Source: Chloroflexota bacterium (GTDB lineage: Bacteria; Chloroflexota; Anaerolineae; Fen-1058). Taken from it: a DNA stretch of 24,523 nucleotides. Positions within the stretch are counted from its first letter, which is position 1. Every line of letters starts with the position of its first letter. Positions 12,850 to 20,839 of the stretch are shown here, in pieces. The notes under the pieces were generated by a model. The model was not told where the DNA came from, did no database searches, and saw only the letters and a list, made by a program, of their open reading frames with translations. Both the position numbers and the translations under genes were made by a program. The stretch is taken from contig JACRBO010000858.1 of the NCBI GenBank assembly GCA_016219235.1, forward strand, positions 1-24,523, in the 5' to 3' direction.

Positions 12850-14043
12850 TTATGACTGGCGGCAAAGTGACGCGAAGAAATCGGACGTGAGTGTCTGCTT
12901 GTCGAGGGCTGTTCGGCACACTTCACAGCGCGTGCCTTCGCCGTGATCGGCCGTCGGTTTCTGACAGACCGCACACAGCGCAAGGTTGCCCTCGACCAGC
13001 AGCGTCGCGGTGATACGGATGAAGCGGCCCGGCGGAGTATCATGCGTGAGCGTGATCGCCTGAGTGGGGCACGCCCTCACACAGATATTGCAATCGAGGC
13101 AGGCGGCGGGGATGAAATCGAGATCGAAGCGCTGTTCGTCAGCCTGAAAACGGATCGATCCCGTAGGACAGAATTTCGCGCATAAGCCACAAGCGGTGCA
13201 TTTCTCAAACTCGATTAAGACGTTTGCCAACCCCAACGGCACGTCTTGAGGCTGGCCCAACTGGCTCAACACGGTCAACAGGTTTTGTCGCTCGCGCGGA
13301 AAGCGCTGTGGCAGGCGCTGACTGACCGGTACGGGTTGATCGTTTGTGCTGGCCTGTTCACTCACGACAGCTGCGCCCGTTTCGACGAGGGCTTTTTTGA
13401 AAAAGCTAAAGAATGCCCGTCGATCACTCGGCGGATTGGCGCTATCGAGCATCGGGGCAGTACGCGGTCGCGCGAATCGATTACCATCTGTGGTCAACAG
13501 GTGAATCTGACGCGATTGATTGAACGCCGCGCGCCAGCGATTGGCGTCATTTACGGCGCGCATGATCGAGGCCTGCGCCTCTTTCAGCGGACACTTCGCA
13601 CACGCCTGATCGTTGAGCCACACATGCCGATCGGCCGCAAACCCGATCAACCGTGAAGGTGACAGATCGGCTAAGCACTGTGGCTGTTGAATGATCGTGA
13701 CATCCGGGATCGGCGTTGTGTTGCCGGTATGTTGCGGGCAGCGCAATTCCACAGGGACAGCGCCGACGGTCTGCAGTGTCTCGCGCAGTTTCGATTTCGA
13801 CGCCTGCGGTTGCGTGAACACCTCGGTGGGACATTGCCATACACACGCACCGCAGCGCGCACAGGTTTCAGCCTCTAGTCGCACTTGTTGGTCGTTAAGG
13901 TGGATGGCGTCAACCGGACAGGCGTCCGCACAGATCTGGCAGCCCGCATTCTTGTAACGCGCGTTGAGACAACGATCGGCGTTGACGATCAACTGTTCGT
14001 TGCTGATGTGTTCGGTGAGTTTGGTCAGCGTGTCGAGGTTCAT
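12850..14043 (-). CDS. Multi-cluster 4Fe-4S ferredoxin-like protein with C-terminal zinc ribbon
   Basis: The product is 397 aa with no signal peptide or membrane helix, so cytoplasmic. Two cluster regions near residues 24-80 show CQICADACPVDAIHL and CARCGACVWQCPTEVF. The middle has scattered cysteines (ELRCPQH, ACAKCPLKEA) and a low-complexity stretch near 190-250. Two more clusters at about 278-335 show CTACGLCAKFCPTGSIRF and CLDCNICVRACPTQAITL. The end has a four-cysteine ribbon, CAVCQKPTADHGEGTRCEVC. It follows the FmdE-like gene downstream of the molybdoenzyme operon. It may feed electrons to, or help mature, the enzyme; it is not a TorD-type chaperone. The start at 14043 has no clear ribosome-binding sequence. 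Confidence 0.75.
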   Translation of the reverse strand: MNLDTLTKLTEHISNEQLIVNADRCLNARYKNAGCQICADACPVDAIHLNDQQVRLEAETCARCGACVWQCPTEVFTQPQASKSKLRETLQTVGAVPVELRCPQHTGNTTPIPDVTIIQQPQCLADLSPSRLIGFAADRHVWLNDQACAKCPLKEAQASIMRAVNDANRWRAAFNQSRQIHLLTTDGNRFARPRTAPMLDSANPPSDRRAFFSFFKKALVETGAAVVSEQASTNDQPVPVSQRLPQRFPRERQNLLTVLSQLGQPQDVPLGLANVLIEFEKCTACGLCAKFCPTGSIRFQADEQRFDLDFIPAACLDCNICVRACPTQAITLTHDTPPGRFIRITATLLVEGNLALCAVCQKPTADHGEGTRCEVCRTALDKQTLTSDFFASLCRQS

Positions 14044-14047
14044 TGGA

Positions 14048-14096
14048 CGTAAAGCGTGAAGCGCAAAACGTAATTGGAGTGTTACTCGTTACTCAT
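14048..14096. repeat. Heptamer array upstream of the ferredoxin gene
   Basis: Seven consecutive 7-base units (cgtaaag, cgtgaag, cgcaaaa, cgtaatt, ggagtgt, tactcgt, tactcat) occupy the bases directly upstream of the ATG at 14043. Confidence 0.55.
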
Positions 14097-14099
14097 TGC

Positions 14100-14206
14100 C
14101 TTGACAATGTTAGATTTCATCTGGCAGTTAAAACTGCACCTACAGCCACACGAAGCCGACCTTCGTTGGCTAGTCGGCGCAGGCCGACTTCGTGTTGTTG
14201 TGGCTG
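14100..14206. repeat. Composite palindromic repeat between FmdE-like and ferredoxin genes
   Basis: The block begins with CTTGACAATGTTAGATT (14100-14116), identical to the ends of the element at 5228-5401. A small GCAGTT/AACTGC hairpin follows at 14124-14137. Then comes a large imperfect hairpin whose outer arms CAGCCACA/TGTGGCTG (14143 and 14199) and inner arms CACGAAGCCGACC/GGCCGACTTCGTG pair with G-U wobbles. No coding sequence is seen. Confidence 0.6.
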
Positions 14207-14211
14207 CGAAT

Positions 14212-14880
14212 TTATTCGCCCGTGCGGCTATCCACTCTGACTATCCATTCTGATACCGGCAACAGGCTAAAGTCCGCCACCAATTGATAGTAACCCTGTC
14301 CTGCGCATGATCGGCACAGCGTTGACCCCTCGCGTTCGATCTCGCGTTCGTTAATGATCTCCTCGCCGCAAACGTCGCAATTCACGCGCACCCCGGCGCG
14401 GCTGATGATGGCTTCGATGGGCACAGTGAGTTGTACGGGTTGGATCGACAACAACTCGTAATCGGGCATGACCTGATACGCTTTAAGTTGCGCGAAGTAG
14501 TGACGAGGTTCGTCCGGCGCGCAGAGGTAGGCCCGCTCGCGCACATCTAGGCGCGGCGCGACACGCACTGCCTGACCAGTCTTCACATCGATGAACGTCG
14601 CCGCGATCTTGCCGTAGTCTTCCACGCGCAGGGTGCGATGGCCGATCGTGCAGCCGGTAGCCGCCTCGATGCCATCCGCGAAACAGCCGTCCGTCTCGAT
14701 GATGATCAGGAGTCGCTTGCCTGCACTTGGGCTGGAAGCCCGGGTGTCATTGCGCGGCAGATCGAGATTCAACGCCGCCGCGCCCGCCAGACCGATGCGC
14801 GCACCCAGCACCTGCCGCGGACACAGGTGGCTGTGTCGTGCCACCGAAGTTTCGAGCAGCTGGGACAGTGTAGTCGGCAT
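14212..14880 (-). CDS. FmdE-family protein with C-terminal C4 zinc finger
   Basis: The product from ATG 14880 is 222 aa. The N-terminal domain has the FmdE signature RHSHLCPRQVLGARIGLAG, followed by LLIIIETDGCFADGIEAATG and CTIGHRTLRVEDYGKIAATF. The family is named after subunit E of molybdenum formylmethanofuran dehydrogenase and often accompanies molybdoenzymes. The C-terminus (about 175-205) holds a DksA/TraR-like zinc finger, CDVCGEEIINE and LCRSCAGQGYY. It may act in molybdenum cofactor handling for the adjacent enzyme; the function is inferred. The frame extends upstream into tatA, but the first residues there are not protein-like, so the non-overlapping start is used. Confidence 0.82.
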   Translation of the reverse strand: MPTTLSQLLETSVARHSHLCPRQVLGARIGLAGAAALNLDLPRNDTRASSPSAGKRLLIIIETDGCFADGIEAATGCTIGHRTLRVEDYGKIAATFIDVKTGQAVRVAPRLDVRERAYLCAPDEPRHYFAQLKAYQVMPDYELLSIQPVQLTVPIEAIISRAGVRVNCDVCGEEIINEREIEREGSTLCRSCAGQGYYQLVADFSLLPVSEWIVRVDSRTGE

Positions 14881-14899
14881 ACAGGTCGAGTCTCGTGGC

Positions 14900-15067
14900 T
14901 TATTTCGTATCTGTCCGGGCATTTGCATCACCACTGATTCCGGCGCGAAACTCGCGGATACCTCTGCCCAGTTCGCCGCCGATCTTGCCAATCCGGTTTA
15001 CACCAAACAGCAAGATGACGATGACGAGGATGATGATCAGTTCCGTACCGCCGAGATGGAAGGGCAT
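14900..15067 (-). CDS. tatA: Twin-arginine translocase subunit TatA/E
   Basis: The 55-aa product starts MPFHLGGTELIIILVIVILL, a single membrane helix. The TatA hinge FGVNRIGKIGGELGRGIREF forms the amphipathic helix, and a short polar tail follows. Replacement of the common FGxxKLP by FGVNRIG is within family variation. AGGAGG at 15073-15078 precedes the ATG by 5 bases. TatA forms the pore for folded Tat substrates; the catalytic subunit gene immediately upstream carries an RRTFLK Tat signal, so this copy is probably dedicated to it. tatB and tatC are not in the window. Confidence 0.9.
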   Translation of the reverse strand: MPFHLGGTELIIILVIVILLFGVNRIGKIGGELGRGIREFRAGISGDANARTDTK

Positions 15068-15077
15068 GTTTTCCTCC

Positions 15078-15209
15078 TGACAAGATGACAAGGCGAAGAG
15101 ATGACAAGATGACGGGGTGAAGGGATGAAGAGGTGACAAGGTGATCCTGATGATCGATCACCTTGTCACCCTGTCACCCTGTCATCATGTCATCGTGTCA
15201 TCTGGTCAC
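15078..15209. repeat. Octamer arrays in opposite orientation forming a long hairpin between ttrA-like gene and tatA
   Basis: Eight units of the type TGACAAGN (15078-15141) are followed by six of the complementary type TCACCTTG/TCATCNTG (15158-15205). Bases 15132-15146 and 15156-15170 pair perfectly over 15 bp around a 9-base loop. The array touches the tatA ribosome-binding sequence at one end and contains the molybdoenzyme stop codon (15206-15208) at the other, so it fills the whole spacer. Confidence 0.8.
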
Positions 15210-18200
15210 GCCTGCGACACTTTCACTTGCGTGTCATAGAACACCGCGCTCCCGCCGACCGGATCGAACAGCGTGGTATTGGTCACCAGCGGATCGACGC
15301 GCATGGCCGCGTTGGCGTGGAAGCCTTCCAACCGCCGCGCATCACCCTTGATGGTCTGGCCGTCGATGACTACGTCGCGCGCACCATAGGCCCAGTGCCC
15401 AAAGCCCAGCGCGAAAGCGACGACGCCGGGCCGCATGCCTTCCACCACTTTGACCTTGCCAACAATCGGCAGCGGCGCGCCAGTGCCCAGATTCCACACG
15501 CCCTCCGGATTGCTGGCCGAGGTGATCTTGATCTGTTCGCCGTCACGTAAACCCCGCGCCACCGCATCGACGGTGTTCATCAGCAGGAAATTCTCCGGCA
15601 GCAGCGCCTTGAGCCAGTAGTTGCCCTGCGTGCGGCTCTTGGTCTGCGCGATTTCGCGGTAGGTGATCATCTTCAGATCGTAGCCGTCTTTCGCGTCGTC
15701 GATGACCTTGCCATCAAAGCCCATGTACGGCTCGATGTACGTCGGCACGCCGGGCAGGCTCTTGCCCGTGCCGCTGTGCTTCACGCCTGCCGTCTTCTCC
15801 AGATCCATGTTGATCAACTTGCCGAACTTCGTGCCGGTGGGGACGACGTACGGTTCGTCGAATGAACCGGGCCGCACGCCGTCGCCGGGATAGCCCTTCT
15901 CGTAAGCCATGAAACGGCCGCCGCGATTGAGCACCGTCACGACCTTCGGCCACAAGTCACCCGCGATCGCCTTCCAGCGCGCTTCATCGAATACACCCTT
16001 CGGCAGATACTTGCGTGCATCGATGAAGGTCTGAATTTCTTCGGGACTCGCATCGGGCACAGCGTCCGTGCCGTCTTTCTTTTCACCAAATGCCAGGTTC
16101 ATCACCATGCGCAGATAGAGATCATCGGGATGGGTGTAGTTCACGCCTTCACCCAGACCGTTTGGGCCGAAGTCCTTCAAGCCGAGTTTCTCCGCCATCG
16201 CCAGCAGCAACGCTTCGAATTGCAGTGCCATCTCTTGGCCGTACACCGTGACCGTGCCCGTCAACGGCGCGATCGCGGGTTGGCGCACGCCCTGCACCTT
16301 GAATGTGATCGACGGATGCGAGCCGCCAAACTCCCAGCGCTCCAGATACGTCACATCGGGGAAGATGTAGTCCGCGTACATGCTGGTTTCGCCGATGACG
16401 ATGTCGCTGGTGACGTACAGCGGAATCTTGTTCACGTCGCGCAGGATGTCGATCCACGTGTTGCCCGCCGGCAGCGAATACACCGGCGAACCCATGTAAC
16501 TGAACACCGCTTTGATCGGGTACGGATACGCATCGCCCGCCGAGGGGATGATCTCCTCGTAGATGTCCGAGGCCAGCGGATACCAGTTGCGTTTGGCAGG
16601 GTAGCCCGCAAAGATCGTGGTGTCCTCATACTTCACGTCGTGGCGAATGAGGCTGATGCCGAACGGCGCCAACGCGCCGGGATCGGCCTTGCTGAACAGG
16701 AACGGGCCTTCGGCCTTCGCGCCCGATAGATCGTACGTGCTCGCGTAGACCTGTCCGCCGCGCCAGTCATAATTGCCGATCAGCAGGCCCAGGTTGTTCC
16801 ACGCGATGACGTTGAAGTAACCGTTGGTGTGCTGGCTGACGCCGCGATGGATGTCGAAGCAGGCATTCTTGCCGTGCGAGGTGAACTCGAAGGCGAGATC
16901 CGTGATGTCTTTCGCGCGCAGTCCCGCAATCTCGGCCCACTCCTCGATCGTGTGCTGTTGCGAGGATTCGAGCAGGATTTGCAGGCTGCTCTTCACATCG
17001 AACTCGCCGACCTTGCCGTTGACGAGCAGTTGCCCCGCCACGGCAGCGTTTTCGGCGTCATTCGGATCGAACAGCAACGGCTTGCCATCGGCATCGGCCA
17101 CGACAAAGGGATCGGTGGTGAAGACCGTGCCATCGGTGGTCACATACGTGACAACTTTCTTGCCGTCTTTCTCTTCTTCCTTCTTCTCGACGAGTTTCAG
17201 ATCGCTGCCGTGCAGGAACTTGCCCGGCTTGCCGTCGGTGATCTTGACCAGCCACACGGCATTGCTCCACGTCGGCTCGCCCGCCTTCTTCGCGGCAGCG
17301 GCGTTGGCAGCGGCCAAATACTTCGCATCGAAGCGCTGATTCGTGATGATCCACTGAATCATCGCCAGCGCAATGGCGGCTTCACTGCCGGGCTTGTTGG
17401 GCAGCCACTTCCACGCCTTGCCCGCAATCTTCGACAAACGCGGATCGATCACGGCGAACTTCAACTCGCCACTGGCCAACCGCTCGGTAATGCGTGGCAC
17501 GCGGTTGGTCGGGCCGTAGTTGCCCTCGAACGGCGACGCGCCGACGAAGACCACGAACGAGGCCGAAGCGGGATCGCCTTGCCAGTAGGCTTTAACACCA
17601 TTGGTGAACTTGCCCGTGGCATTGTCCCATTGATCGGACATCGACTTGCCTGCAAAATACAGGCTGCCCTGGCACACTGTGGTGTGGCCGTGCCGATTGG
17701 TAGTGCCCAGCCCGGAGCCGAAGAAGCGATGCGCGATGTCGCTGCGGCCACCTTTCTTGCGCCCCCAGAAATACAGAATCTGGTTGTTCTTCGGGCCGAA
17801 GTCGGGATGATCGGGATCGATCAGCTTATCGAGATCGGCGGCGAAATCCACCTTGAATTTATCGAGCAGCGCCTGCCGCTTGTCCTTGTCCTTTTCCGCC
17901 CAGATCGCCTTGACCGCGCCGCTCATGGCCTTCATCACTTTGGCGTCGGTCATGGCGCGCAGTTGTCGCAAGCCCTCGACTTCCCGATTCTCTTCGCCGG
18001 GAACGTTGGCAAACAATTTGCCGCCTTCGACGATTTCGGTGATCGCCTGCTCGAACGAGATCGACACCCACTTGTTCTCGCCGCGTTGGCCCGCGCGCTT
18101 GAGCACCTTGGTGATGCGATACGGATCGTACACGGCTTGCAAGCCCGCTTGCCCTTTGGGGCACAACGGCGCGTCGATGATGGCCGTGTCGTTGAGCGAG

Positions 18201-18538
18201 GTCTTGTAGTCGAGGTGCGGCACCAGATTCCACGGCGAATACGGATTACCGTCGATCTTCACTGCGACACCATCGAGCAACTTCACCTTGATGCCGCACT
18301 GCGTGTTGCACTGCTGGCAGATGGTGTAGATTTGGTTCGACGCCTGACCCAGGGCGTAGGTCGGTTGACCGTCGATGACGGCCATAGCCTTCTGAACTTC
18401 GGGCAGTGCGCCCAGAAAGACCGCTGTGCCACCTACCGCCGCGCTGGCCTTGAGAAATGTGCGCCGAGTCACTTCAGGGTTCAACAGGTTTGCCTCCTGC
18501 ATCTTGCCTCCTGCGTCCTGCCTCTTGCTACTCATCAT
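15206..18538 (-). CDS. ttrA: Tat-exported molybdopterin oxidoreductase catalytic subunit, TtrA-like
   Basis: The product is up to 1110 aa. Residues 24-30 are a Tat signal (TRRTFLK) before a hydrophobic stretch ending near 46. C74, C77, C81 and C126 make the [4Fe-4S] site (CQQCNTQCGIKV ... PLCPKGQAG); the long gap before the fourth Cys is typical of TtrA and ArrA. C289 in TTVCQGSLYFAG is the likely molybdenum ligand. Similarity to Salmonella TtrA is seen in WVSISFEQAITEIVEGGKLF, HPDFGPKNNQILYF, FTSHGKN and ETSMYADYIFPDV. A Lys/Ala-rich stretch near 195-240 seems extra. It should reduce an oxyanion outside the cytoplasm; tetrathionate is the family-based guess, with arsenate or selenate possible. 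ATGs at 18538/18535 follow GGAGG; ATG 18502 follows AGGAGG. The first codons are heptamer-repeat DNA. Confidence 0.85.
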   Translation of the reverse strand: MMSSKRQDAGGKMQEANLLNPEVTRRTFLKASAAVGGTAVFLGALPEVQKAMAVIDGQPTYALGQASNQIYTICQQCNTQCGIKVKLLDGVAVKIDGNPYSPWNLVPHLDYKTSLNDTAIIDAPLCPKGQAGLQAVYDPYRITKVLKRAGQRGENKWVSISFEQAITEIVEGGKLFANVPGEENREVEGLRQLRAMTDAKVMKAMSGAVKAIWAEKDKDKRQALLDKFKVDFAADLDKLIDPDHPDFGPKNNQILYFWGRKKGGRSDIAHRFFGSGLGTTNRHGHTTVCQGSLYFAGKSMSDQWDNATGKFTNGVKAYWQGDPASASFVVFVGASPFEGNYGPTNRVPRITERLASGELKFAVIDPRLSKIAGKAWKWLPNKPGSEAAIALAMIQWIITNQRFDAKYLAAANAAAAKKAGEPTWSNAVWLVKITDGKPGKFLHGSDLKLVEKKEEEKDGKKVVTYVTTDGTVFTTDPFVVADADGKPLLFDPNDAENAAVAGQLLVNGKVGEFDVKSSLQILLESSQQHTIEEWAEIAGLRAKDITDLAFEFTSHGKNACFDIHRGVSQHTNGYFNVIAWNNLGLLIGNYDWRGGQVYASTYDLSGAKAEGPFLFSKADPGALAPFGISLIRHDVKYEDTTIFAGYPAKRNWYPLASDIYEEIIPSAGDAYPYPIKAVFSYMGSPVYSLPAGNTWIDILRDVNKIPLYVTSDIVIGETSMYADYIFPDVTYLERWEFGGSHPSITFKVQGVRQPAIAPLTGTVTVYGQEMALQFEALLLAMAEKLGLKDFGPNGLGEGVNYTHPDDLYLRMVMNLAFGEKKDGTDAVPDASPEEIQTFIDARKYLPKGVFDEARWKAIAGDLWPKVVTVLNRGGRFMAYEKGYPGDGVRPGSFDEPYVVPTGTKFGKLINMDLEKTAGVKHSGTGKSLPGVPTYIEPYMGFDGKVIDDAKDGYDLKMITYREIAQTKSRTQGNYWLKALLPENFLLMNTVDAVARGLRDGEQIKITSASNPEGVWNLGTGAPLPIVGKVKVVEGMRPGVVAFALGFGHWAYGARDVVIDGQTIKGDARRLEGFHANAAMRVDPLVTNTTLFDPVGGSAVFYDTQVKVSQA
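18490..18538. repeat. Heptamer array at the ttrC/ttrA junction, inside the ttrA N-terminus
   Basis: Seven units (ttgcctc, ctgcatc, ttgcctc, ctgcgtc, ctgcctc, ttgctac, tcatcat) cover the alternative ttrA start codons, part of the ttrC stop codon and the AGGAGG before ATG 18502. Confidence 0.65.
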
Positions 18539-19662
18539 GCCACCTCCGTGCGCAGTAATTTCAAGCGATCGGTGCCGATGAGGAAGGCGAGCACGGCCAG
18601 ACCGCTAATCCCGATCGTGACCGCCCACTCCATCAGGCTGGGGAAATAATCGAACGAGAGATGCGGGCCGCTGAACGCCGTGGTCAGCGCATCGAGCTCG
18701 GGCACGGTCAATGCCGGGAAAACGATGTTGGCGCGCGCGATCGCAAACCCGATCAGCACCAGCACGCCCATCGTGCCCGCCCAGCCGTTGTGCGTCGCCA
18801 GTTTCTTCTGGGTGAGTACAAGGATGGGAATGATCGAACCGATGAGCAGCTGCCCGATCCAGAACACCCAGCCGTATGACCCGTACAGCACTTGATTCAC
18901 CGCCGCCACATTCTGCGGCACATTGGCGTACATGCTCTGCGAGAAGTCGGCCCACAGGAAATACAGCTTCACGATTTGCAGCACGACGGTCGCCAGACTC
19001 ATCACCCACAACAACTGCGGGCGGCTCTCACTCTTCGGGCCGAACAAACCGACAACCACCAGCATCGCCGCGAAGCCGGAGGCTAACGAGAAGATCGGGA
19101 ACTGCACGGGCAGCAGGCCCACATGCCAGAAGGCGCGGCCCGCATTTACGCCCAGCAGCGCACCGACCGCGCCGCTGACAAACAACGACACCGGCACGCC
19201 GATGATCATCAGCAATCGCAGCGCCTTGCTTTCGGCGTTGCGCGTGGCCAGCACCAATGAGGCCAGCAGCAGCAAGCCGAAGCCGGTGTAGCCCCACACC
19301 ATCTGCGCCATGACTGAGTTGAAGTTGGCCTGGAAGTACACTTTCCAGATGCGCTCCATGTGACCCAGGTCCAGCCAGATCGACAACAGCGCGGCGGCCA
19401 GGCTCACCAGCCCCGTCCACAACGCCACTTTGCCCGTGCCCTTGAACAACTTGATATTGAACAAGAAATCGAGCGTAGCGAACATGAAACTACCCGCTGC
19501 CGTGCCCGCAAAAAACAGATACATTGCCACCCACAGGCCCCACACTACATACGACCCGTAGTTGGCATCCTGATGGCCGGTGCTCAACCGATCGACCACA
19601 CCCCACGCGCCAAACAACAAAGCCAGAATACATAGAGTGTAGAGAATTCTTTTGAAAGTCAT
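18535..19662 (-). CDS. ttrC: NrfD/TtrC-type quinol-oxidising membrane subunit
   Basis: The 375-aa product has eight to ten hydrophobic helices. The NrfD hallmark YGSYVVWGLWVAMYLFFAGT near residue 35-55 is followed by AGSFMFATLDFLF. SIWLDLGHMERIWKVYFQAN and NSVMAQMVWGYTGFGLL correspond to the quinol-site region in this family. It should oxidise quinol in the membrane and pass electrons to the iron-sulfur subunit encoded next to it. AAGGAGG lies 5 bases before ATG 19662, which fixes the start; the frame upstream is heptamer-repeat DNA. It overlaps the ttrA-like start at its 3' end. The order B-C-A equals that of Salmonella ttrBCA. Confidence 0.87.
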   Translation of the reverse strand: MTFKRILYTLCILALLFGAWGVVDRLSTGHQDANYGSYVVWGLWVAMYLFFAGTAAGSFMFATLDFLFNIKLFKGTGKVALWTGLVSLAAALLSIWLDLGHMERIWKVYFQANFNSVMAQMVWGYTGFGLLLLASLVLATRNAESKALRLLMIIGVPVSLFVSGAVGALLGVNAGRAFWHVGLLPVQFPIFSLASGFAAMLVVVGLFGPKSESRPQLLWVMSLATVVLQIVKLYFLWADFSQSMYANVPQNVAAVNQVLYGSYGWVFWIGQLLIGSIIPILVLTQKKLATHNGWAGTMGVLVLIGFAIARANIVFPALTVPELDALTTAFSGPHLSFDYFPSLMEWAVTIGISGLAVLAFLIGTDRLKLLRTEVA

Positions 19663-19674
19663 CGTGTCCTCCTT

Positions 19675-19754
19675 GTGAATTGCTGATTGCTGATTTTTGA
19701 TTTCTGATTGAATCGGTTCAATCAGCATTCAGCAATCATCAATCAACAATTACA
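19675..19754. repeat. Inverted heptamer arrays between ttrB and ttrC
   Basis: Five units ending in TGATT or GAATT (gtgaatt, gctgatt, gctgatt, tttgatt, tctgatt) are followed, after a perfect CTGATTGAA/TTCAATCAG hairpin at 19704-19725, by units of opposite orientation (aatcagc, attcagc, aatcatc, aatcaac, aattaca). The last unit contains the ttrB stop codon, and the array ends 5 bases before the ttrC ribosome-binding sequence. Confidence 0.75.
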
Positions 19755-20502
19755 GCAGGTAATAGACGCGCGGCTCGGTGCCCAATTCTTCCTTGAGCCG
19801 CATCACGTTGGGGCTGGCGACCAATTCCGACACGACACTGTCGGGGTCATTGGCATCGCCGAAATAGGTGGCGCGGCCGATGCACGTCGTCGTGCAGGAC
19901 GGCAGCATACCGACTGCCAGACGATGCAGGCAGAAGTGGCACTTGCGCACATTGCCGATGGGCGATTCTTCGCCGCTGGTGCGCGCGTGCGCTTCGCCAT
20001 ATTCGAAGCTCGCGGCGCGCTCGTAGTCGTCGGCGATGGATTGCCCCACGATTAAGCCGGCTGCTTCCGCCGTCCCGGCCGTGTACGTCTGGCCGAAGTC
20101 GAAGGTGCGCGCCGCATACGGGCAGGCCGTAACGCAATAGCGGCAGCCGATGCACTGGTTGTAGTCGACAATCACCACGCCATCTTCGTTCTTGTACGTG
20201 GCATTCACCGGGCACACATCGGTGCAGGGCGGATTGTCGCATTGCATGCACGGGCGGGGGATGAAGCGGCGGGTCACATTGGGGTACGTGCCGATCTCGT
20301 CTTCCAACACCGGGCGGTACACGACTCCGGGTGGCAGCTTGTTCTCGGCCACACACGAGATCGTGCAGGCGTGGCAGCCCACGCACTTGCGCAGATCAAG
20401 CACCATCACCCAGCGGCGCTGATTCTTGGGTTTGTCCAACGCGCGCTTGAGGTCGGCTTGCATGCGCACCAGCACATCCTGCTTCTGCGGTGCATCACTC
20501 AT
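19750..20502 (-). CDS. ttrB: Four-cluster iron-sulfur electron-transfer subunit, TtrB/PsrB-like
   Basis: The 250-aa product has the four [4Fe-4S] cysteine groups of DmsB/PsrB/TtrB subunits: [11 protein letters not shown], then [14 protein letters not shown], then [16 protein letters not shown], then [20 protein letters not shown] with [11 protein letters not shown] after it. The end, [11 protein letters not shown], is typical of this subunit. No Tat or Sec signal is visible, so it would travel with the Tat-exported A subunit or an unseen signal is missing. An insertion near 140-170 ([16 protein letters not shown]) lengthens the region between clusters. AAGGAGG precedes the ATG at 20502. It is the first gene of the B-C-A operon, downstream of the two-component genes. 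Confidence 0.88.
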   Translation of the reverse strand: MSDAPQKQDVLVRMQADLKRALDKPKNQRRWVMVLDLRKCVGCHACTISCVAENKLPPGVVYRPVLEDEIGTYPNVTRRFIPRPCMQCDNPPCTDVCPVNATYKNEDGVVIVDYNQCIGCRYCVTACPYAARTFDFGQTYTAGTAEAAGLIVGQSIADDYERAASFEYGEAHARTSGEESPIGNVRKCHFCLHRLAVGMLPSCTTTCIGRATYFGDANDPDSVVSELVASPNVMRLKEELGTEPRVYYLL

Positions 20503-20658
20503 AGCGATTCCCTCCTTGAGGTATCAACTCTGGAGGGTAGTCTATGTCAGATCAAGGTGGATGTGTAGCAGGGAAAACCCGCTGAAACGGCGCAGCCTGT
20601 CGGGGAAAACCAGTTACTTCGAAGCGGGCTGTCGGGGAAAGCCTGACAAGACGAGACC

Positions 20659-20797
20659 CGTCATTGCGAGGAGCGTTGTGTGCGACGAAGCAATCCCCTC
20701 TGCGGGCAGCGGTACTTGCTGGTGGTCACGGAGATTGCTTCGCACGCCTTACCCGCCGCACAGCGGCGGAGGCGCGCTTGGCGAACTACGCTCGCAA
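20659..20797. repeat. Degenerate copy of the CGTCATTGCGAG palindromic element
   Basis: The left end CGTCATTGCGAGGAGCG, inner arms GACGAAGCAATC and GAGATTGCTTCG, and a GCGGCGGAGGCGCGC segment match the element at 5228-5401. The right end is decayed (CGCTCGCAACAC). It lies in the 20503-20839 gene-free gap between the response regulator and ttrB. That gap also has a direct repeat CTGTCGGGGAAA (near 20598 and 20628); no clear promoter for ttrB was found there. Confidence 0.65.
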
Positions 20798-20839
20798 CAC
20801 ATGCGGTGCAGTGCTCCCGTGACGTAGGCTGGCAAGTCT

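Noticed and set aside
15078..15209. CRISPR array
   Set aside because: Units are 8 bases with no spacers, in two opposed orientations, and no cas genes are present.
15206..18538. Annotation as respiratory arsenate reductase ArrA or arsenite oxidase ArxA
   Set aside because: Conserved stretches and the B-C-A order fit TtrA better. The arsenic neighbours alone do not decide the substrate, so it is kept as an alternative.
16829..18649. 606-codon open frame on the plus strand opposite the ttrA-like gene
   Set aside because: It is antisense to a strongly supported molybdoenzyme, has no recognisable domain and is explained by GC-rich codon bias of the real gene.
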